A stretch of DNA of 55,933 bases, taken from positions 1 through 55,933 of the forward strand of contig JAFZIL010000067.1 of NCBI GenBank assembly GCA_017554385.1, in the 5' to 3' direction. The DNA is from Prevotella sp. (lineage in GTDB: Bacteria; Bacteroidota; Bacteroidia; Bacteroidales; Bacteroidaceae). Made by a program: the position numbers and the translations under genes. Of the stretch, positions 17,355 through 26,841 are shown one piece after another. Under the pieces are notes generated by a model. That model was not told the DNA's origin and did no database searches. It saw only the letters and a list, made by a program, of their open reading frames with translations. The stretch's first letter is position 1; every line of letters starts with the position of its first letter.

Positions 17355-19706
17355 ATGAATAAGAAATCTTTACTTTTAGCCATCAACCTGTCGTTGGTCA
17401 TGGGAGCCAAGGCTCAAATGACCGACGTCACAACACAGTACATCACCAATCCCGGATTCGAGGATTGCGAGGCTGTGGAAATAACAGAATGCAAGGGATA
17501 TGGATCGGTAGTACATGGCAATGGCCACTGTCTGATGCTTGAATCAAGCGTTGCCCACGGCTATGACTATGCCGACCAAGGCTGGCAGTTGGAGTCGCAG
17601 AACACCAATGCCAACGGTGGTGTCGTAATCTACGGCAACAAAGTGCAGTATTCCAAGTCCGGATTCGAGGACGTGCCTGCCATAGGGCCTACCGACGCTT
17701 CCGGCACCAAGGCACTCTGCTTCTGCGGCAACAACAACCTCGTCTACAAGCAGCCCAACAGCGTTACCCTCCCTGCCGGCGCTTATAAGCTGACCGTCTA
17801 TGTCTATCCCTATAATGGAGCATACTCAACAGCACAGCCCACTACAAGAGTCAAGGACTTCACCGGCTTTGTGGATGTCAACGGCAATGAGTATTTTTCC
17901 CAGCACCGGACTTCCAACAAGGAGATCACCCTCAACAGCAACAGCTGGAACCAGGATGTCATCGAGTTTGAGCTGACAGAGGCAACGACGGGTAATTTCC
18001 AGGTGAGCTACGGCATACAGTATTTCCTCGTCATCGATGACCTGAAGCTGGAATACCAGGGAGGTGTCATCACTACCGCATTGGAGAACGTTCTGACCAA
18101 GGCCAACGCCCTGAACGCCTTGTTGCAGGATGAAGGTCTGACATCAGCCATCGCTGCGGCCCAGGCATTCATCGAGAATCCCACTACTCAGGACGATGTC
18201 GCCGCACAGGCCGAGGCACTCTATACGGCCATGAGCACGGCCTTGGCTGCTACTGCCAACGTACCGATGGACATCACGTCCGTCTACGTAGAGAACCCCT
18301 CCTTCGAGTCCGGGAAGGTCGATCCCTGGACATGGGGCAGTTCGACGGGTTCAGTCTGTGAGCCTGTCAACGAAGACTCCAAGCCCTATATCGACGGTAA
18401 GAACATCGTGGAATTTGCCCAGGCTGGCTCCAATGCCGTGTATCAGACCATTGGTCACCTGCCTGCAGGTTTCTATGCCCTCGATGCCAAGCTGAACAAA
18501 AAGGCAACCATGGTGCTCGGCAGCAACGAGACCGTTTGTCAGGGTGGCACCGAAGCCCTCTACCTGAACGTCCATCCCGCCGTTCTCAACTTTGCCGGTG
18601 GCGACCTGAAGATCGGCATCAAGGGAAACACTGCCTACAACGTTGATAAGTTCCGTCTTGTTTATGGAAAGGACGAGGCATCCCTGCTGCAGTTCCTGCT
18701 GACTGAGGTCAAGGCCGTCGCACAGGAAATCCTCGACAAGTCGGAGTATGTCAACGTGACCGGTGAGGAGCGCACCACCTTGCAGAACGCCATCGAAGGA
18801 ACCGACATCGAAGCCATCAACACGGCTGTCAACGACTTCGCTTCAGCCAAGGATGCCTACGACAGGTTTGAGAAGATCAAGGTTGCTGCAGCCACCTATA
18901 CCTCAGAGAACTATCCTTACGCAAAGGCCGAGACGCTGGAGCAGATACAGACGGCCCTGGCTGCAGAGGTAGCCACCCGTGCTCAGGCCATCGAACTGAC
19001 TACAGTCCTCACCGATGCTTGTATCAACGTCGTTTGGGAAAATGCCTATTGTGAGGGTGTCGAGAATACCGACTATACAGAGCGCATCATAGCAGCTAAC
19101 GCCAATGGCTCGGCTGTTAATTCGGCTTGGACTGTCAACAACGTCACCATCCGTACGCTGACCAACGGCAAGGCTTGGCTTGACAGAGCCGGCACCAGGG
19201 ACAAGGCCGTCTATGGAACGGCAGAATCCTACAGCTCCTCGAATACAGACCTTGTGGCATCGATGCAGCAGACCGTCAGTGACCTGCCTGCAGGCACATA
19301 CGTACTTTCTGTTAACATGATGGCCAAGAAAGACCTGCCTGTTGACATCCGTGTAAACAACAAGAAGGTGGCTACGTTCGTAGGCAAAGGAACCGTCACC
19401 AACGACAACTGGTACATGGTGGTATGCTCGTTCGAGAAAGAAGACGAGAATGCTCTCACGTTGCGCATCGAGGAGTCGGCTGGGCTGACCTATAAAGAGT
19501 GGTACGTCGAAGACTTCCACCTCTATCGCATCGGTGGAGGTGTCGACGGCATCCAGACAGCCAATGCTGGTATTCTCTCGTCCGACAACAGCGTCTACGA
19601 CCTGCAGGGCCGTCGCGTGGCACAGCCCGTCCGCGGCTTATACATCATACGCTCGGCCGAAGGACGCTTGCAGGGCAAGAACGGCAGGAAGGTCGTGATT
19701 AAGTGA
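17355..19706 (+). CDS. Secreted multidomain protein with carbohydrate-binding-like modules
   Basis: 783 residues with a signal peptide (MNKKSLLLAINLSLVMGAKAQ). Three segments begin with the pattern of family 4/9-like or lectin-like modules: ITNPGFEDCE near residue 30, VYVENPSFESGKVDPWTW near 310, and a final one around LVASMQQTVSDLPAGTYVLS near 630, with matching VDKFRLVYG and VEDFHLYRIGG ends. Helical spacers between them resemble FIVAR (LTKANALNALLQDEGLTSAI). No catalytic domain is visible. The tail VYDLQGRRVAQPVRGLYIIR..GRKVVIK is shared with neighbours. It is the first gene of the SusC/SusD operon and may bind the substrate or anchor to the surface; the ligand is unknown. Confidence 0.7.
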   Translation: MNKKSLLLAINLSLVMGAKAQMTDVTTQYITNPGFEDCEAVEITECKGYGSVVHGNGHCLMLESSVAHGYDYADQGWQLESQNTNANGGVVIYGNKVQYSKSGFEDVPAIGPTDASGTKALCFCGNNNLVYKQPNSVTLPAGAYKLTVYVYPYNGAYSTAQPTTRVKDFTGFVDVNGNEYFSQHRTSNKEITLNSNSWNQDVIEFELTEATTGNFQVSYGIQYFLVIDDLKLEYQGGVITTALENVLTKANALNALLQDEGLTSAIAAAQAFIENPTTQDDVAAQAEALYTAMSTALAATANVPMDITSVYVENPSFESGKVDPWTWGSSTGSVCEPVNEDSKPYIDGKNIVEFAQAGSNAVYQTIGHLPAGFYALDAKLNKKATMVLGSNETVCQGGTEALYLNVHPAVLNFAGGDLKIGIKGNTAYNVDKFRLVYGKDEASLLQFLLTEVKAVAQEILDKSEYVNVTGEERTTLQNAIEGTDIEAINTAVNDFASAKDAYDRFEKIKVAAATYTSENYPYAKAETLEQIQTALAAEVATRAQAIELTTVLTDACINVVWENAYCEGVENTDYTERIIAANANGSAVNSAWTVNNVTIRTLTNGKAWLDRAGTRDKAVYGTAESYSSSNTDLVASMQQTVSDLPAGTYVLSVNMMAKKDLPVDIRVNNKKVATFVGKGTVTNDNWYMVVCSFEKEDENALTLRIEESAGLTYKEWYVEDFHLYRIGGGVDGIQTANAGILSSDNSVYDLQGRRVAQPVRGLYIIRSAEGRLQGKNGRKVVIK

Positions 19707-19746
19707 AATTGGAATTAATAGACAATAATGAAAATTACATAGCACA

Positions 19747-20670
19747 ATGAAAACAATGATTTCCACTAAGAGACTGTTTGTTGCAGCAGCTATGCTGTTC
19801 ATGGTCTCATTACAGAGTTTTGCCGATTCTTTCAATAATGTCTGGGTGAAGGCCAGCGTCTATCCCGCAGGATCCGGTCTGGTGTTTGTCGACTGGTATC
19901 TTGACGACGTTAATCCTGCCCCCACATCAGAATTCAAGCGCTCCATCAACTTCGGAGCCAGCAACGCTTTCATCTATGCCGAGCCTGCCGATGGTTGGCT
20001 GTATGCCGGAGCCGCACGCGACATGAACCGCAGCGGAAAGTACGAGGCTGACACCGACAGGCAGATCCATGTCTGGTACAACTATTTCTTCACAGCTTTC
20101 TATGACCATAAAGAGTATATCGGTCAGAGCTCGACCGAGGCTATGGAACTTGCACAAGAGGCACTGGAGGAGATGACCCAACCCACCGACGAGGTGCTTG
20201 CCGTATTCACCAAGGGCGCTGTGGCCCGTCGTGCCGAAGGCGAAGAGCCATTTGGCTATGTCTTCTCCAGCAAGCTCTACAACGAGCCCGGTGACCAGGT
20301 CACGTTCTATGCCTATGGCGATGTTGACTCCAGAAACTCTCCCAATGTCTATTACAAGTTTGACAGTTGGCGCGATGCCAATGGCAACGAGGTAAGCAGA
20401 GACCGTGAGTTTACCATCACGGTAAAGGGGATGGAGGTCTACTATGCTCATTTCGTCAAGACGACGAAAGCCGAGTATCAGGCAAGCGAAAAGCTGCCCG
20501 ACCAGTTCAAGTTCGACTACAACAATAACGACTGGGACTTCTCCGGCATCAGTTCGGTCAGCGCCGACCGTGCAGCCAGCGGTGTTGTCTACGACCTGCA
20601 GGGTCGCCGTGTGTCTCAGCCTGCCAAGGGCGTGTTCATTCAAAACGGCAAGAAGATAGTTGTCAAGTAA
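19747..20670 (+). CDS. Secreted protein of unknown function with conserved C-terminal tail
   Basis: 307 residues with a signal peptide ending near SLQSFA-DSF. I do not recognise a named domain. The stretch VTFYAYGDVDSRNSPNVYYKFDSWRDANGNEV followed by FTITVKGMEVYYAHF resembles an InlB-type or bacterial repeat beta-grasp fold. The middle (about 90-160) is charged and probably helical. The tail VVYDLQGRRVSQPAKGVFIQNGKKIVVK is almost the same as that of the preceding protein. It sits 9 bp before susC, so translation is likely coupled and the protein probably belongs to the same uptake system. Confidence 0.65.
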   Translation: MKTMISTKRLFVAAAMLFMVSLQSFADSFNNVWVKASVYPAGSGLVFVDWYLDDVNPAPTSEFKRSINFGASNAFIYAEPADGWLYAGAARDMNRSGKYEADTDRQIHVWYNYFFTAFYDHKEYIGQSSTEAMELAQEALEEMTQPTDEVLAVFTKGAVARRAEGEEPFGYVFSSKLYNEPGDQVTFYAYGDVDSRNSPNVYYKFDSWRDANGNEVSRDREFTITVKGMEVYYAHFVKTTKAEYQASEKLPDQFKFDYNNNDWDFSGISSVSADRAASGVVYDLQGRRVSQPAKGVFIQNGKKIVVK

Positions 20671-20679
20671 TAGCATCCT

Positions 20680-23600
20680 ATGTTTAGAGTCAAATGTTTG
20701 CTGACAGCACTGTTCTTCGCCCTCCTTGCAGCAGCACAGACCAACACCGGCGATATCAGCGGCACCATTCTCGATGAGAACGGTGAGCCGCTGATTGGTG
20801 CGTCGCTGAAGCTGAAGATGAACGGACAGGGCACCGTCACCGACATCAACGGACATTTCCGGTTGTCTGCCTCTGCCCGTGGTGACGTGGTGACCATTAC
20901 CTATATCGGCTACGAGCCTCTGCAGATAGCCGTCGACCGGTTGGCCCAGACGAAGACTGTCCGTTTGCAGCCCGACAGGCGGCAGATTGAAGAGGTGGTG
21001 ATTACGGGTATGCAGAAGATGGACAAGCGCCTGTTCACCGGTGCCACCACGAAGATCAAGGCCGAAGAGGCGAAGATTGACGGTATGGCCGATATCAGCC
21101 GTTCGTTGGAGGGTCGTGCCGCCGGTGTATCGGTACAGAACGTCAGTGGTACATTTGGCACGGCACCGAAGATTCGCGTGCGTGGAGCCACCTCTATCTA
21201 TGGTAATTCCAAGCCGCTGTGGGTCATCGACGGTGTTATTATGGAAGACGTGACCGACGTCAGTGCCGACGACCTGTCGAGCGGTGATGCCGAGACGCTC
21301 ATCTCTTCGGCTGTGGCCGGCCTGAATGCCGACGACATTGAGTCGTTCGACATCCTGAAGGACGGTTCCGCCACCTCTATCTATGGTGCGCGCGCGATGA
21401 GCGGCGTGATTGTTGTCACTACCAAGAAAGGAAGGGCCGGCAAGACGCGTGTCGGATATACTGGCGAGTACACCCTGCGCATGCGTCCACGCTACAGCGA
21501 CTACAACATTATGAACTCGCAGGAGCAGATGGACGTCTATCAGGAAATGCTGGGCAAGGGATGGTTCAACTTTGCCGACAGCTACCGTGCAGCCAACAGC
21601 GGTGTCTTTGGCAAGATGTATCAGCTCACCAACGACTACGATGCCGCGTCGGGCACCTTCGCACTGCCTAACAACGAGGAGGCGCGCAATGCCTATCTGC
21701 GCGAGGCCGAATATCGCAATACCGACTGGTTCAAGGAGCTGTTCAGCAACAGCATACAGCAGAACCACTCAGTCAGCGTGTCGGGAGGAACAGACGACAT
21801 CAGCTTCTACGGTTCGCTCTCAGCGATGTACGACCCCGGGCGCTATCGTCAGAACAAGGTCGAACGCTACACGGCTAACATGAACACCTCAATCAAGATG
21901 TCGAAGCAGCTGACGCTGAACCTCATCAGCAACGGCTACTACCGCAAGCAGTGTGAGCCGGGCACCCTCAGCCAGTCGGTCGATGTTGTCGATGGCGAGG
22001 TGAAGCGCGACTTTGATATCAACCCCTTCAGCTTTGCACTCAACTCGTCGCGTACGATGGATGCCGACGAATACTATACGCGCAACTACGCTCCGTTTAA
22101 TATCAAGAACGAGCTCGACAACAACTACATCGACCTGAACGAGATCAGCATGAAGTTCCAGAGTGAACTGAAGTGGAAACCACTCCGCACGCTCGAACTA
22201 AGTGCGCTGGCCTCCATCACCTATCTCACCTCTACACGTGAGCATCAGATCAAGGACGAGTCGAACCAGGCAGAGGCCTATCGTGCTATGGGCGATGCCG
22301 TCGTCAGGCAGAACAACCCGTGGCTCTACCATAATCCCGACGATCCCTACGCACTGCCCGTCAGCATACTGCCCGAAGGCGGTATCTACGTGAAGAAGGA
22401 CAACAAGATGACGAGCACCGATTTCCGCTTCACCGCCTCCTGGAACGATGTGTTTGCCGATACCCATATCGTCAACCTCTTCGGTGGCATCGAGGCAGGT
22501 GCCATCAACCGGCAGATGAACTCCTTCGACGGTATTGGCCTGCAGTACAATAAGGGCGAGATGCCGTTCTATTCCTACGAGTTCTTCAAGAAGACCGTGG
22601 AAGAAAATGCCGACTACTATAGTATCTCCAAGACCCGAGGCCGCTCGGCTGCCTTCTTCGTCAACGGCACCTATTCCTATCAGGGCAAATACATCGTCAA
22701 CGGCACCTACCGCTACGAAGGCAACAACCGCTTAGGCCCGAGCCGCCAGGCTCGCTGGCTGCCTACGTGGAATGTCTCGGCAGCATGGAACGCCCACGAG
22801 GAGAAGTTCTTCGAGACGTTGAAGCCCCTGCTCTCCCACCTCTCGCTGAAGGCCAGCTACTCGCTGACGGCCGACCCGGGACCGTTGTGGGTGAGCAATG
22901 CCACCATCGTCATGAAGAACTACAAGCCCTACCGTCCCTTCACCAACATCAAGGAGACTGGTCTGAAGATTGAGGACATTGCCAACGAAGAGCTGACCTA
23001 CGAGAAAAAGCACGAGCTGAACCTCGGTCTCAGTGCCGGATTCCTTGACAACCGCATCAATGTGGAGTTCGACTGGTTCCGTCGCGACAATTTCGACCTC
23101 ATCGGTCCCTGCTATGTGACGGGCGTAGGCGGCTCCATAAGAAAGTGGGCCAACGTAGCCGACATGAAGTCGAACGGTTTGGAGCTGAGTATCTCCACGA
23201 AGAACATCCGTAAGAAGGACTTCAGCTGGGAGACCAATTTCATCTTCACCCACGTCACCACCGAGGTGACCAGTCTTGAGGCCGAGGCCGACATCAACGA
23301 TATGGTGAGGGGCAACGGTTTTACGCGGGTTGGCTATCCTCACCGTGCGCTCTTCTCCTTCCAGTTCGAAGGCCTCGACAACCACGGTCTGCCACAGATA
23401 CTCAATCAGGACGGTGTGGTGGTCAACGAGGGAGCTACCATCAACTTCCAGTCGCAGAATCTCGACAATCTCGTCTACGAGGGTCCCACCGAGCCTACTA
23501 CATACGGCAGCCTGGGCAACATCTTCAAGTATAAGGGATTCCGCTTGAACGTCTTCGTTACCTATTCCTATGGCAACGTGGTGCGTCTCTACCCCTCGTT

Positions 23601-24009
23601 CAAGAGCAGCTATTCCGACCTCTACGCTATGCCTAAGGAGTTCAAGAACCGTTGGATGGTGCCCGGTGACGAACTGAAGACCACCGTGCCCGTCATCCTT
23701 ACCAAGCGACAGGTGGAGGAAGACCCCAACATGAACATCCTCTACAATGCCTATAACAGCTCTTCTGAGCGTGTAGCCAAGGGCGACTTCATCCGTATGA
23801 AAGAGATGTCGCTGTCCTACGACTTCCCGAAGGCATGGCTCAAACCGCTGAAGGTCAGCGATCTCTCGCTGAAGATCCAAGCCACCAACCTCTTCCTCAT
23901 CTACTCCGACAAGAAATTGAACGGTCAGGATCCTGAGTTCGTCAACGCCGGTGGTGTGGCTACACCCATACCCAAGCAGTACACCCTTACCTTACGACTA
24001 GGGATTTGA
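20680..24009 (+). CDS. SusC/RagA-family TonB-linked outer-membrane transporter
   Basis: 1109 residues. After a signal peptide (MFRVKCLLTALFFALLAAAQ) comes a carboxypeptidase-regulatory-like domain (GTILDENGEPLIGASLKLK). Then follow the TonB box region IEEVVITGMQK, the plug (SLEGRAAGVSVQNVSGTFG, IRVRGATSIYGNSKPLWVID, DIESFDILKDGSATSIYGAR) and a long beta-barrel ending in TLTLRLGI. These are hallmark SusC motifs. It imports a ligand across the outer membrane together with the SusD partner that follows. The substrate is not evident: no glycoside hydrolase is in the operon. The metallohydrolase and DUF4302 neighbours are typical of SusC loci that are not classic polysaccharide loci. Confidence 0.95.
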   Translation: MFRVKCLLTALFFALLAAAQTNTGDISGTILDENGEPLIGASLKLKMNGQGTVTDINGHFRLSASARGDVVTITYIGYEPLQIAVDRLAQTKTVRLQPDRRQIEEVVITGMQKMDKRLFTGATTKIKAEEAKIDGMADISRSLEGRAAGVSVQNVSGTFGTAPKIRVRGATSIYGNSKPLWVIDGVIMEDVTDVSADDLSSGDAETLISSAVAGLNADDIESFDILKDGSATSIYGARAMSGVIVVTTKKGRAGKTRVGYTGEYTLRMRPRYSDYNIMNSQEQMDVYQEMLGKGWFNFADSYRAANSGVFGKMYQLTNDYDAASGTFALPNNEEARNAYLREAEYRNTDWFKELFSNSIQQNHSVSVSGGTDDISFYGSLSAMYDPGRYRQNKVERYTANMNTSIKMSKQLTLNLISNGYYRKQCEPGTLSQSVDVVDGEVKRDFDINPFSFALNSSRTMDADEYYTRNYAPFNIKNELDNNYIDLNEISMKFQSELKWKPLRTLELSALASITYLTSTREHQIKDESNQAEAYRAMGDAVVRQNNPWLYHNPDDPYALPVSILPEGGIYVKKDNKMTSTDFRFTASWNDVFADTHIVNLFGGIEAGAINRQMNSFDGIGLQYNKGEMPFYSYEFFKKTVEENADYYSISKTRGRSAAFFVNGTYSYQGKYIVNGTYRYEGNNRLGPSRQARWLPTWNVSAAWNAHEEKFFETLKPLLSHLSLKASYSLTADPGPLWVSNATIVMKNYKPYRPFTNIKETGLKIEDIANEELTYEKKHELNLGLSAGFLDNRINVEFDWFRRDNFDLIGPCYVTGVGGSIRKWANVADMKSNGLELSISTKNIRKKDFSWETNFIFTHVTTEVTSLEAEADINDMVRGNGFTRVGYPHRALFSFQFEGLDNHGLPQILNQDGVVVNEGATINFQSQNLDNLVYEGPTEPTTYGSLGNIFKYKGFRLNVFVTYSYGNVVRLYPSFKSSYSDLYAMPKEFKNRWMVPGDELKTTVPVILTKRQVEEDPNMNILYNAYNSSSERVAKGDFIRMKEMSLSYDFPKAWLKPLKVSDLSLKIQATNLFLIYSDKKLNGQDPEFVNAGGVATPIPKQYTLTLRLGI

Positions 24010-24035
24010 GAATTGAGAATTGAGAATTGAGAATT
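24008..24035 (+). repeat. Four perfect 7-bp repeats between susC and susD
   Basis: GAGAATT occurs four times without mismatch. It overlaps the TGA stop of susC at one end and abuts the ATG of susD at the other. The unit number therefore sets the stop-to-start distance. Confidence 0.9.
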
Positions 24036-25655
24036 ATGATTAGACTGAATAGAAAACTGCTTTGGGGGTTTGTCTGTTGCTGCATTACAGCAGCAACAAG
24101 TTGCGACAACTACCTTGACGTGCTGCCCGATGACAGGGCCGAGCTCAATTCTGAGGCTAATATCACGGAGTTGCTCACCAACGCATACCCGTTGACCAGC
24201 TACTTCATGGTAGCCGAGCTATACAGCGACAATACCGACCATTGCATCGGCAGCAAGAGCTATACCGCTTTTAATAATAGCGGAACGACCCTCCATGAAG
24301 AGGCCTCCAACTGGCAGGACATCCACGACAAGAACCAGGACAGTCCATACGCTATCTGGGAGAGCTGCTACAAGAGCATTGCCGCTGCCAACAACGTGCT
24401 CATCGCCATTGACAAGCTGGGCAACCCCGACCGTCTCAAGGCCCAACGTGGTGAGGCGTTGCTCTGTCGTGCCTATTGCCACTTCATCTTAGGCAACATC
24501 TTCTGCATGCCCTATAGCACGAAGACCTGCAACGAGGCTTTGGGCGTTACCTACATGCGTTCGGCCGAGACCTCGGTGTCGCCTGTCTACAGCCGTGGCA
24601 CGATGGCCGAGCTCTACCATAACATCGCTGTTGACATCGAGGAGGGCTTGCCACTTATCGACGACAACCTCTACAAGGTTCCCAAGTACCATTTCAACAA
24701 GAAGGCCGCGCAGGCGTTTGCCGCACGTTTCTTCCTGTATTACATGCAGGACGACAAGTCGAACCTCGACAAGGCCATCGCCTATGCCACACAGGCACTC
24801 ACCGCGTCGCCAACCGACATGATGCGCGACTGGAAGGCTTTGGGCAATCTGTCGGCAGGCAGTGCACAATACAACGCGTTCATCGATGCCAGCCAGAAGG
24901 CCAATCTGCTGATTGTCAGTGCCAACTCCTACTGGACCTGGATCTACGGCCCTACAGCAGTGGCCAAAGGCTATTGCCATTGTACCCGTATCTCCGATGC
25001 CGAGACCATCAACAGCACCGGTTTCTGGGGCACGAAGGAGAAGGTCTATATGAAGGCCACTCAGGTCAGCGGTTCACCCAAGATCACCTTCTACAAGATG
25101 GGACAGTATGTGGAATATACCGACATTGTCAACGGCAAGGGCTATCCCAAGATGATTGTGCCGGCCTTCACCACCGATGCGCTCATCCTCGACCGTGCCG
25201 AGGCCTACGCCCTCAAGGGCGACTATGCCAACGCCTATCAAGACCTCACTGTGTGGATGAACGCCTTCACCTCTAATGCAGGCACTGTCACTCCTGCCCA
25301 GTTGGAGACCACCTACGGTAGTACGAAGCCTTATTATACGCCTACTGCACCCACACCCAAGAAGCAACTCAACCCCGACTTCACCGTCAGTGCCGGTGAG
25401 CAGGAGAACCTGATCCAAGCTGTGCTCCACGCCCGTCGCGTCACCACGCTCCACGAGGGGCTACGCTGGTTCGACGTGAAGCGCTACGGCATTGAGATCT
25501 ACCGCCGCAATGTCGACGGTACGTTAGGTGACGGTAACATTAGTGTCTACGACACCATGACGAAGGACGACCCACGCCGCGCCATCCAGCTCCCGCCATA
25601 CGTTATAAACGCCGGCATTGAGGCTAACCCGAGGGAAGGGAAAAGTGAAGAGTGA
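24036..25655 (+). CDS. SusD/RagB-family nutrient-binding lipoprotein
   Basis: The start is ATG at 24036 directly after the GAGAATT repeats. The signal peptide ends in the lipobox ATSC (Cys23), followed by DNYLDVLPDDRAEL, a typical SusD N-terminus. TPR-like helical segments (ALLCRAYCHFILGNIFCMPY, KAAQAFAARFFLYYMQDD, DRAEAYALKGDYANAYQDL) and RRVTTLHEGLRWFDVKRYG identify the family. It forms the lid over the SusC barrel on the cell surface and binds the ligand. The C-terminus is odd: the last residues GKSEE and the stop codon come from a 7-bp repeat tract, so the natural end (after about IEANPR) may have been altered. Confidence 0.95.
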   Translation: MIRLNRKLLWGFVCCCITAATSCDNYLDVLPDDRAELNSEANITELLTNAYPLTSYFMVAELYSDNTDHCIGSKSYTAFNNSGTTLHEEASNWQDIHDKNQDSPYAIWESCYKSIAAANNVLIAIDKLGNPDRLKAQRGEALLCRAYCHFILGNIFCMPYSTKTCNEALGVTYMRSAETSVSPVYSRGTMAELYHNIAVDIEEGLPLIDDNLYKVPKYHFNKKAAQAFAARFFLYYMQDDKSNLDKAIAYATQALTASPTDMMRDWKALGNLSAGSAQYNAFIDASQKANLLIVSANSYWTWIYGPTAVAKGYCHCTRISDAETINSTGFWGTKEKVYMKATQVSGSPKITFYKMGQYVEYTDIVNGKGYPKMIVPAFTTDALILDRAEAYALKGDYANAYQDLTVWMNAFTSNAGTVTPAQLETTYGSTKPYYTPTAPTPKKQLNPDFTVSAGEQENLIQAVLHARRVTTLHEGLRWFDVKRYGIEIYRRNVDGTLGDGNISVYDTMTKDDPRRAIQLPPYVINAGIEANPREGKSEE

Positions 25656-25734
25656 AGAGTGAAAAGTGAAGAGTGAAAAGTGAAGAGTGAAAAGTGAAGA
25701 GTGAAAAGGGAAAAGTGAAGAGTGAAGAGAGAAT
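25644..25734 (+). repeat. Thirteen 7-bp repeats after susD
   Basis: Units are AGTGAAG or AGTGAAA, with AGGGAAA and AGAGAAT near the end. The tract begins inside the susD coding end. Its complement, TCTTCAC, is repeated four times 115 bp downstream inside the next gene's signal peptide. The sequence that follows (AATTTGCTTCCGC) recurs after the related tract at 26750-26777. Confidence 0.92.
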
Positions 25735-25775
25735 AATTTGCTTCCGCGATAGGTAGATTTGTTAAAGATTCAATT

Positions 25776-26750
25776 ATGAGTGATATAATAATGAACAAAG
25801 GGAAACGAAGCCTGAAGGTGATGATGAAGGGACTATGCTGCATAGTATTCTTCACGCTTCACTCTTCACTCTTCACTTCCTGTGCCGAGGACGATCTCGA
25901 TGCCACCAGCGTCATCAAGGACTCTACCCAGCCCAAGACCGCTTTCGACAAATGGTTGGACACACACTTTGTCCAGCCCTATAACATCGACCTGAAGTAC
26001 CGGCTCAATGACTACGAGACCGACTTTACCTATACGCTGGCACCTGCCGACATCGACAACTCCGTCAAGTTGGCACACATCGTGCTACACACCTGGCTTC
26101 AGGCCTACGACGAGGTGGCAGGCATGGATTTTACGCGGAGAATGGCACCTAAGGTCATCCAGTTCGTGGGCTCCGTGGCCTGGCAGACCGACAACAGTGC
26201 TATCATGGGACAGGCTGAGGACGGCATGAAGGTGACGTTCTTCGGCGTCAACCGTTTAGAGCTGTCGCGCTCCTTCCTCAACGACAACTATTTCCAGTCT
26301 ATGCACCATGAGTTCACCCACATCCTGGCACAGAGCAAGAACTTCGACACCGACTTCCAGCGTATATCCGAAGGACAGTACGAACCTGCCGACTGGTACT
26401 CTTCCGGCCGTACCGAGACTTACGCCCTCCAAAAAGGCTTCCTCTCCAACTATGCCATGAGCGAGTACAACGAGGACTTTGCCGAGACGCTGGCCTTCTA
26501 CCTTATCTACACCCCCGAGGAGTGGGACGCGAAAATGGCCATAGCCGACAATGTGGGCGATGACGAAGCGAAGGAGAAAGCCCTGAAGGCAGGTACCAAC
26601 GGCTCGGCCATCATCGGGCGTAAGCTCGCTATGGTGCGCAGCTACATGCGGTCAGCCTGGGACATCGACATCGACCAACTCCGCTCTGTCGTGCAGCGTC
26701 GCATGGACGAGGTGGTTACTGGCAAGGTGGAATTGGAAAAACAGGATTAA
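25776..26750 (+). CDS. Substrate-import-associated zinc metallohydrolase lipoprotein
   Basis: The 324-residue protein has the zinc motif HEFTHI (H178, E179, H182, counting from 25776) preceded by QSMH. This matches the lipoprotein family with HExxH that is found next to SusC/SusD pairs (TIGR04549, as I recall). It probably sits on the outer surface and cleaves peptide or similar bonds in the imported ligand; the third zinc ligand may lie in the following EGQYEPADWY stretch. The signal peptide ends in the lipobox LFTSC (Cys36), and its hydrophobic core is encoded by a 7-bp repeat. The start could also be the Met at 25791 or 25821; the nearer ones give a more usual signal-peptide length. Confidence 0.85.
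   Translation: MSDIIMNKGKRSLKVMMKGLCCIVFFTLHSSLFTSCAEDDLDATSVIKDSTQPKTAFDKWLDTHFVQPYNIDLKYRLNDYETDFTYTLAPADIDNSVKLAHIVLHTWLQAYDEVAGMDFTRRMAPKVIQFVGSVAWQTDNSAIMGQAEDGMKVTFFGVNRLELSRSFLNDNYFQSMHHEFTHILAQSKNFDTDFQRISEGQYEPADWYSSGRTETYALQKGFLSNYAMSEYNEDFAETLAFYLIYTPEEWDAKMAIADNVGDDEAKEKALKAGTNGSAIIGRKLAMVRSYMRSAWDIDIDQLRSVVQRRMDEVVTGKVELEKQD
25849..25876 (+). repeat. Four 7-bp repeats in a lipoprotein signal peptide
   Basis: TCTTCAC, GCTTCAC, TCTTCAC, TCTTCAC encode FFTLHSSLFT just before the lipobox cysteine. They are the exact complement of the GTGAAGA-type tract upstream (25644-25734). Gain or loss of one unit would shift the reading frame. Confidence 0.85.
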
Positions 26751-26777
26751 GTGAAAAGTGAAAAGTGAAGAGTGAAG
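26750..26777 (+). repeat. Four 7-bp repeats before the DUF4302 gene
   Basis: AGTGAAA, AGTGAAA, AGTGAAG, AGTGAAG start at the last base of the stop codon of the metallohydrolase gene. The following AATTTGCTACCGC matches the sequence after the 25644-25734 tract, which points to a duplicated junction module. Confidence 0.85.
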
Positions 26778-26841
26778 AATTTGCTACCGCTATGAATATA
26801 AAGAACCAGAATATGAAGCGAAGATTGGGAATGACGATGAA

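Noticed and set aside
19927-21768. A 613-residue open frame on the minus strand across the 19747 gene and the start of susC
   Set aside because: It lies opposite two clear genes with signal peptide and family motifs. Its own translation is low-complexity His/Val/Gly/Leu-rich, as expected from the antisense of codon-biased G+C-rich genes.
22732-23880. A 382-residue open frame on the minus strand inside susC
   Set aside because: It is an antisense shadow of the SusC barrel region, with the same composition signature as the others.
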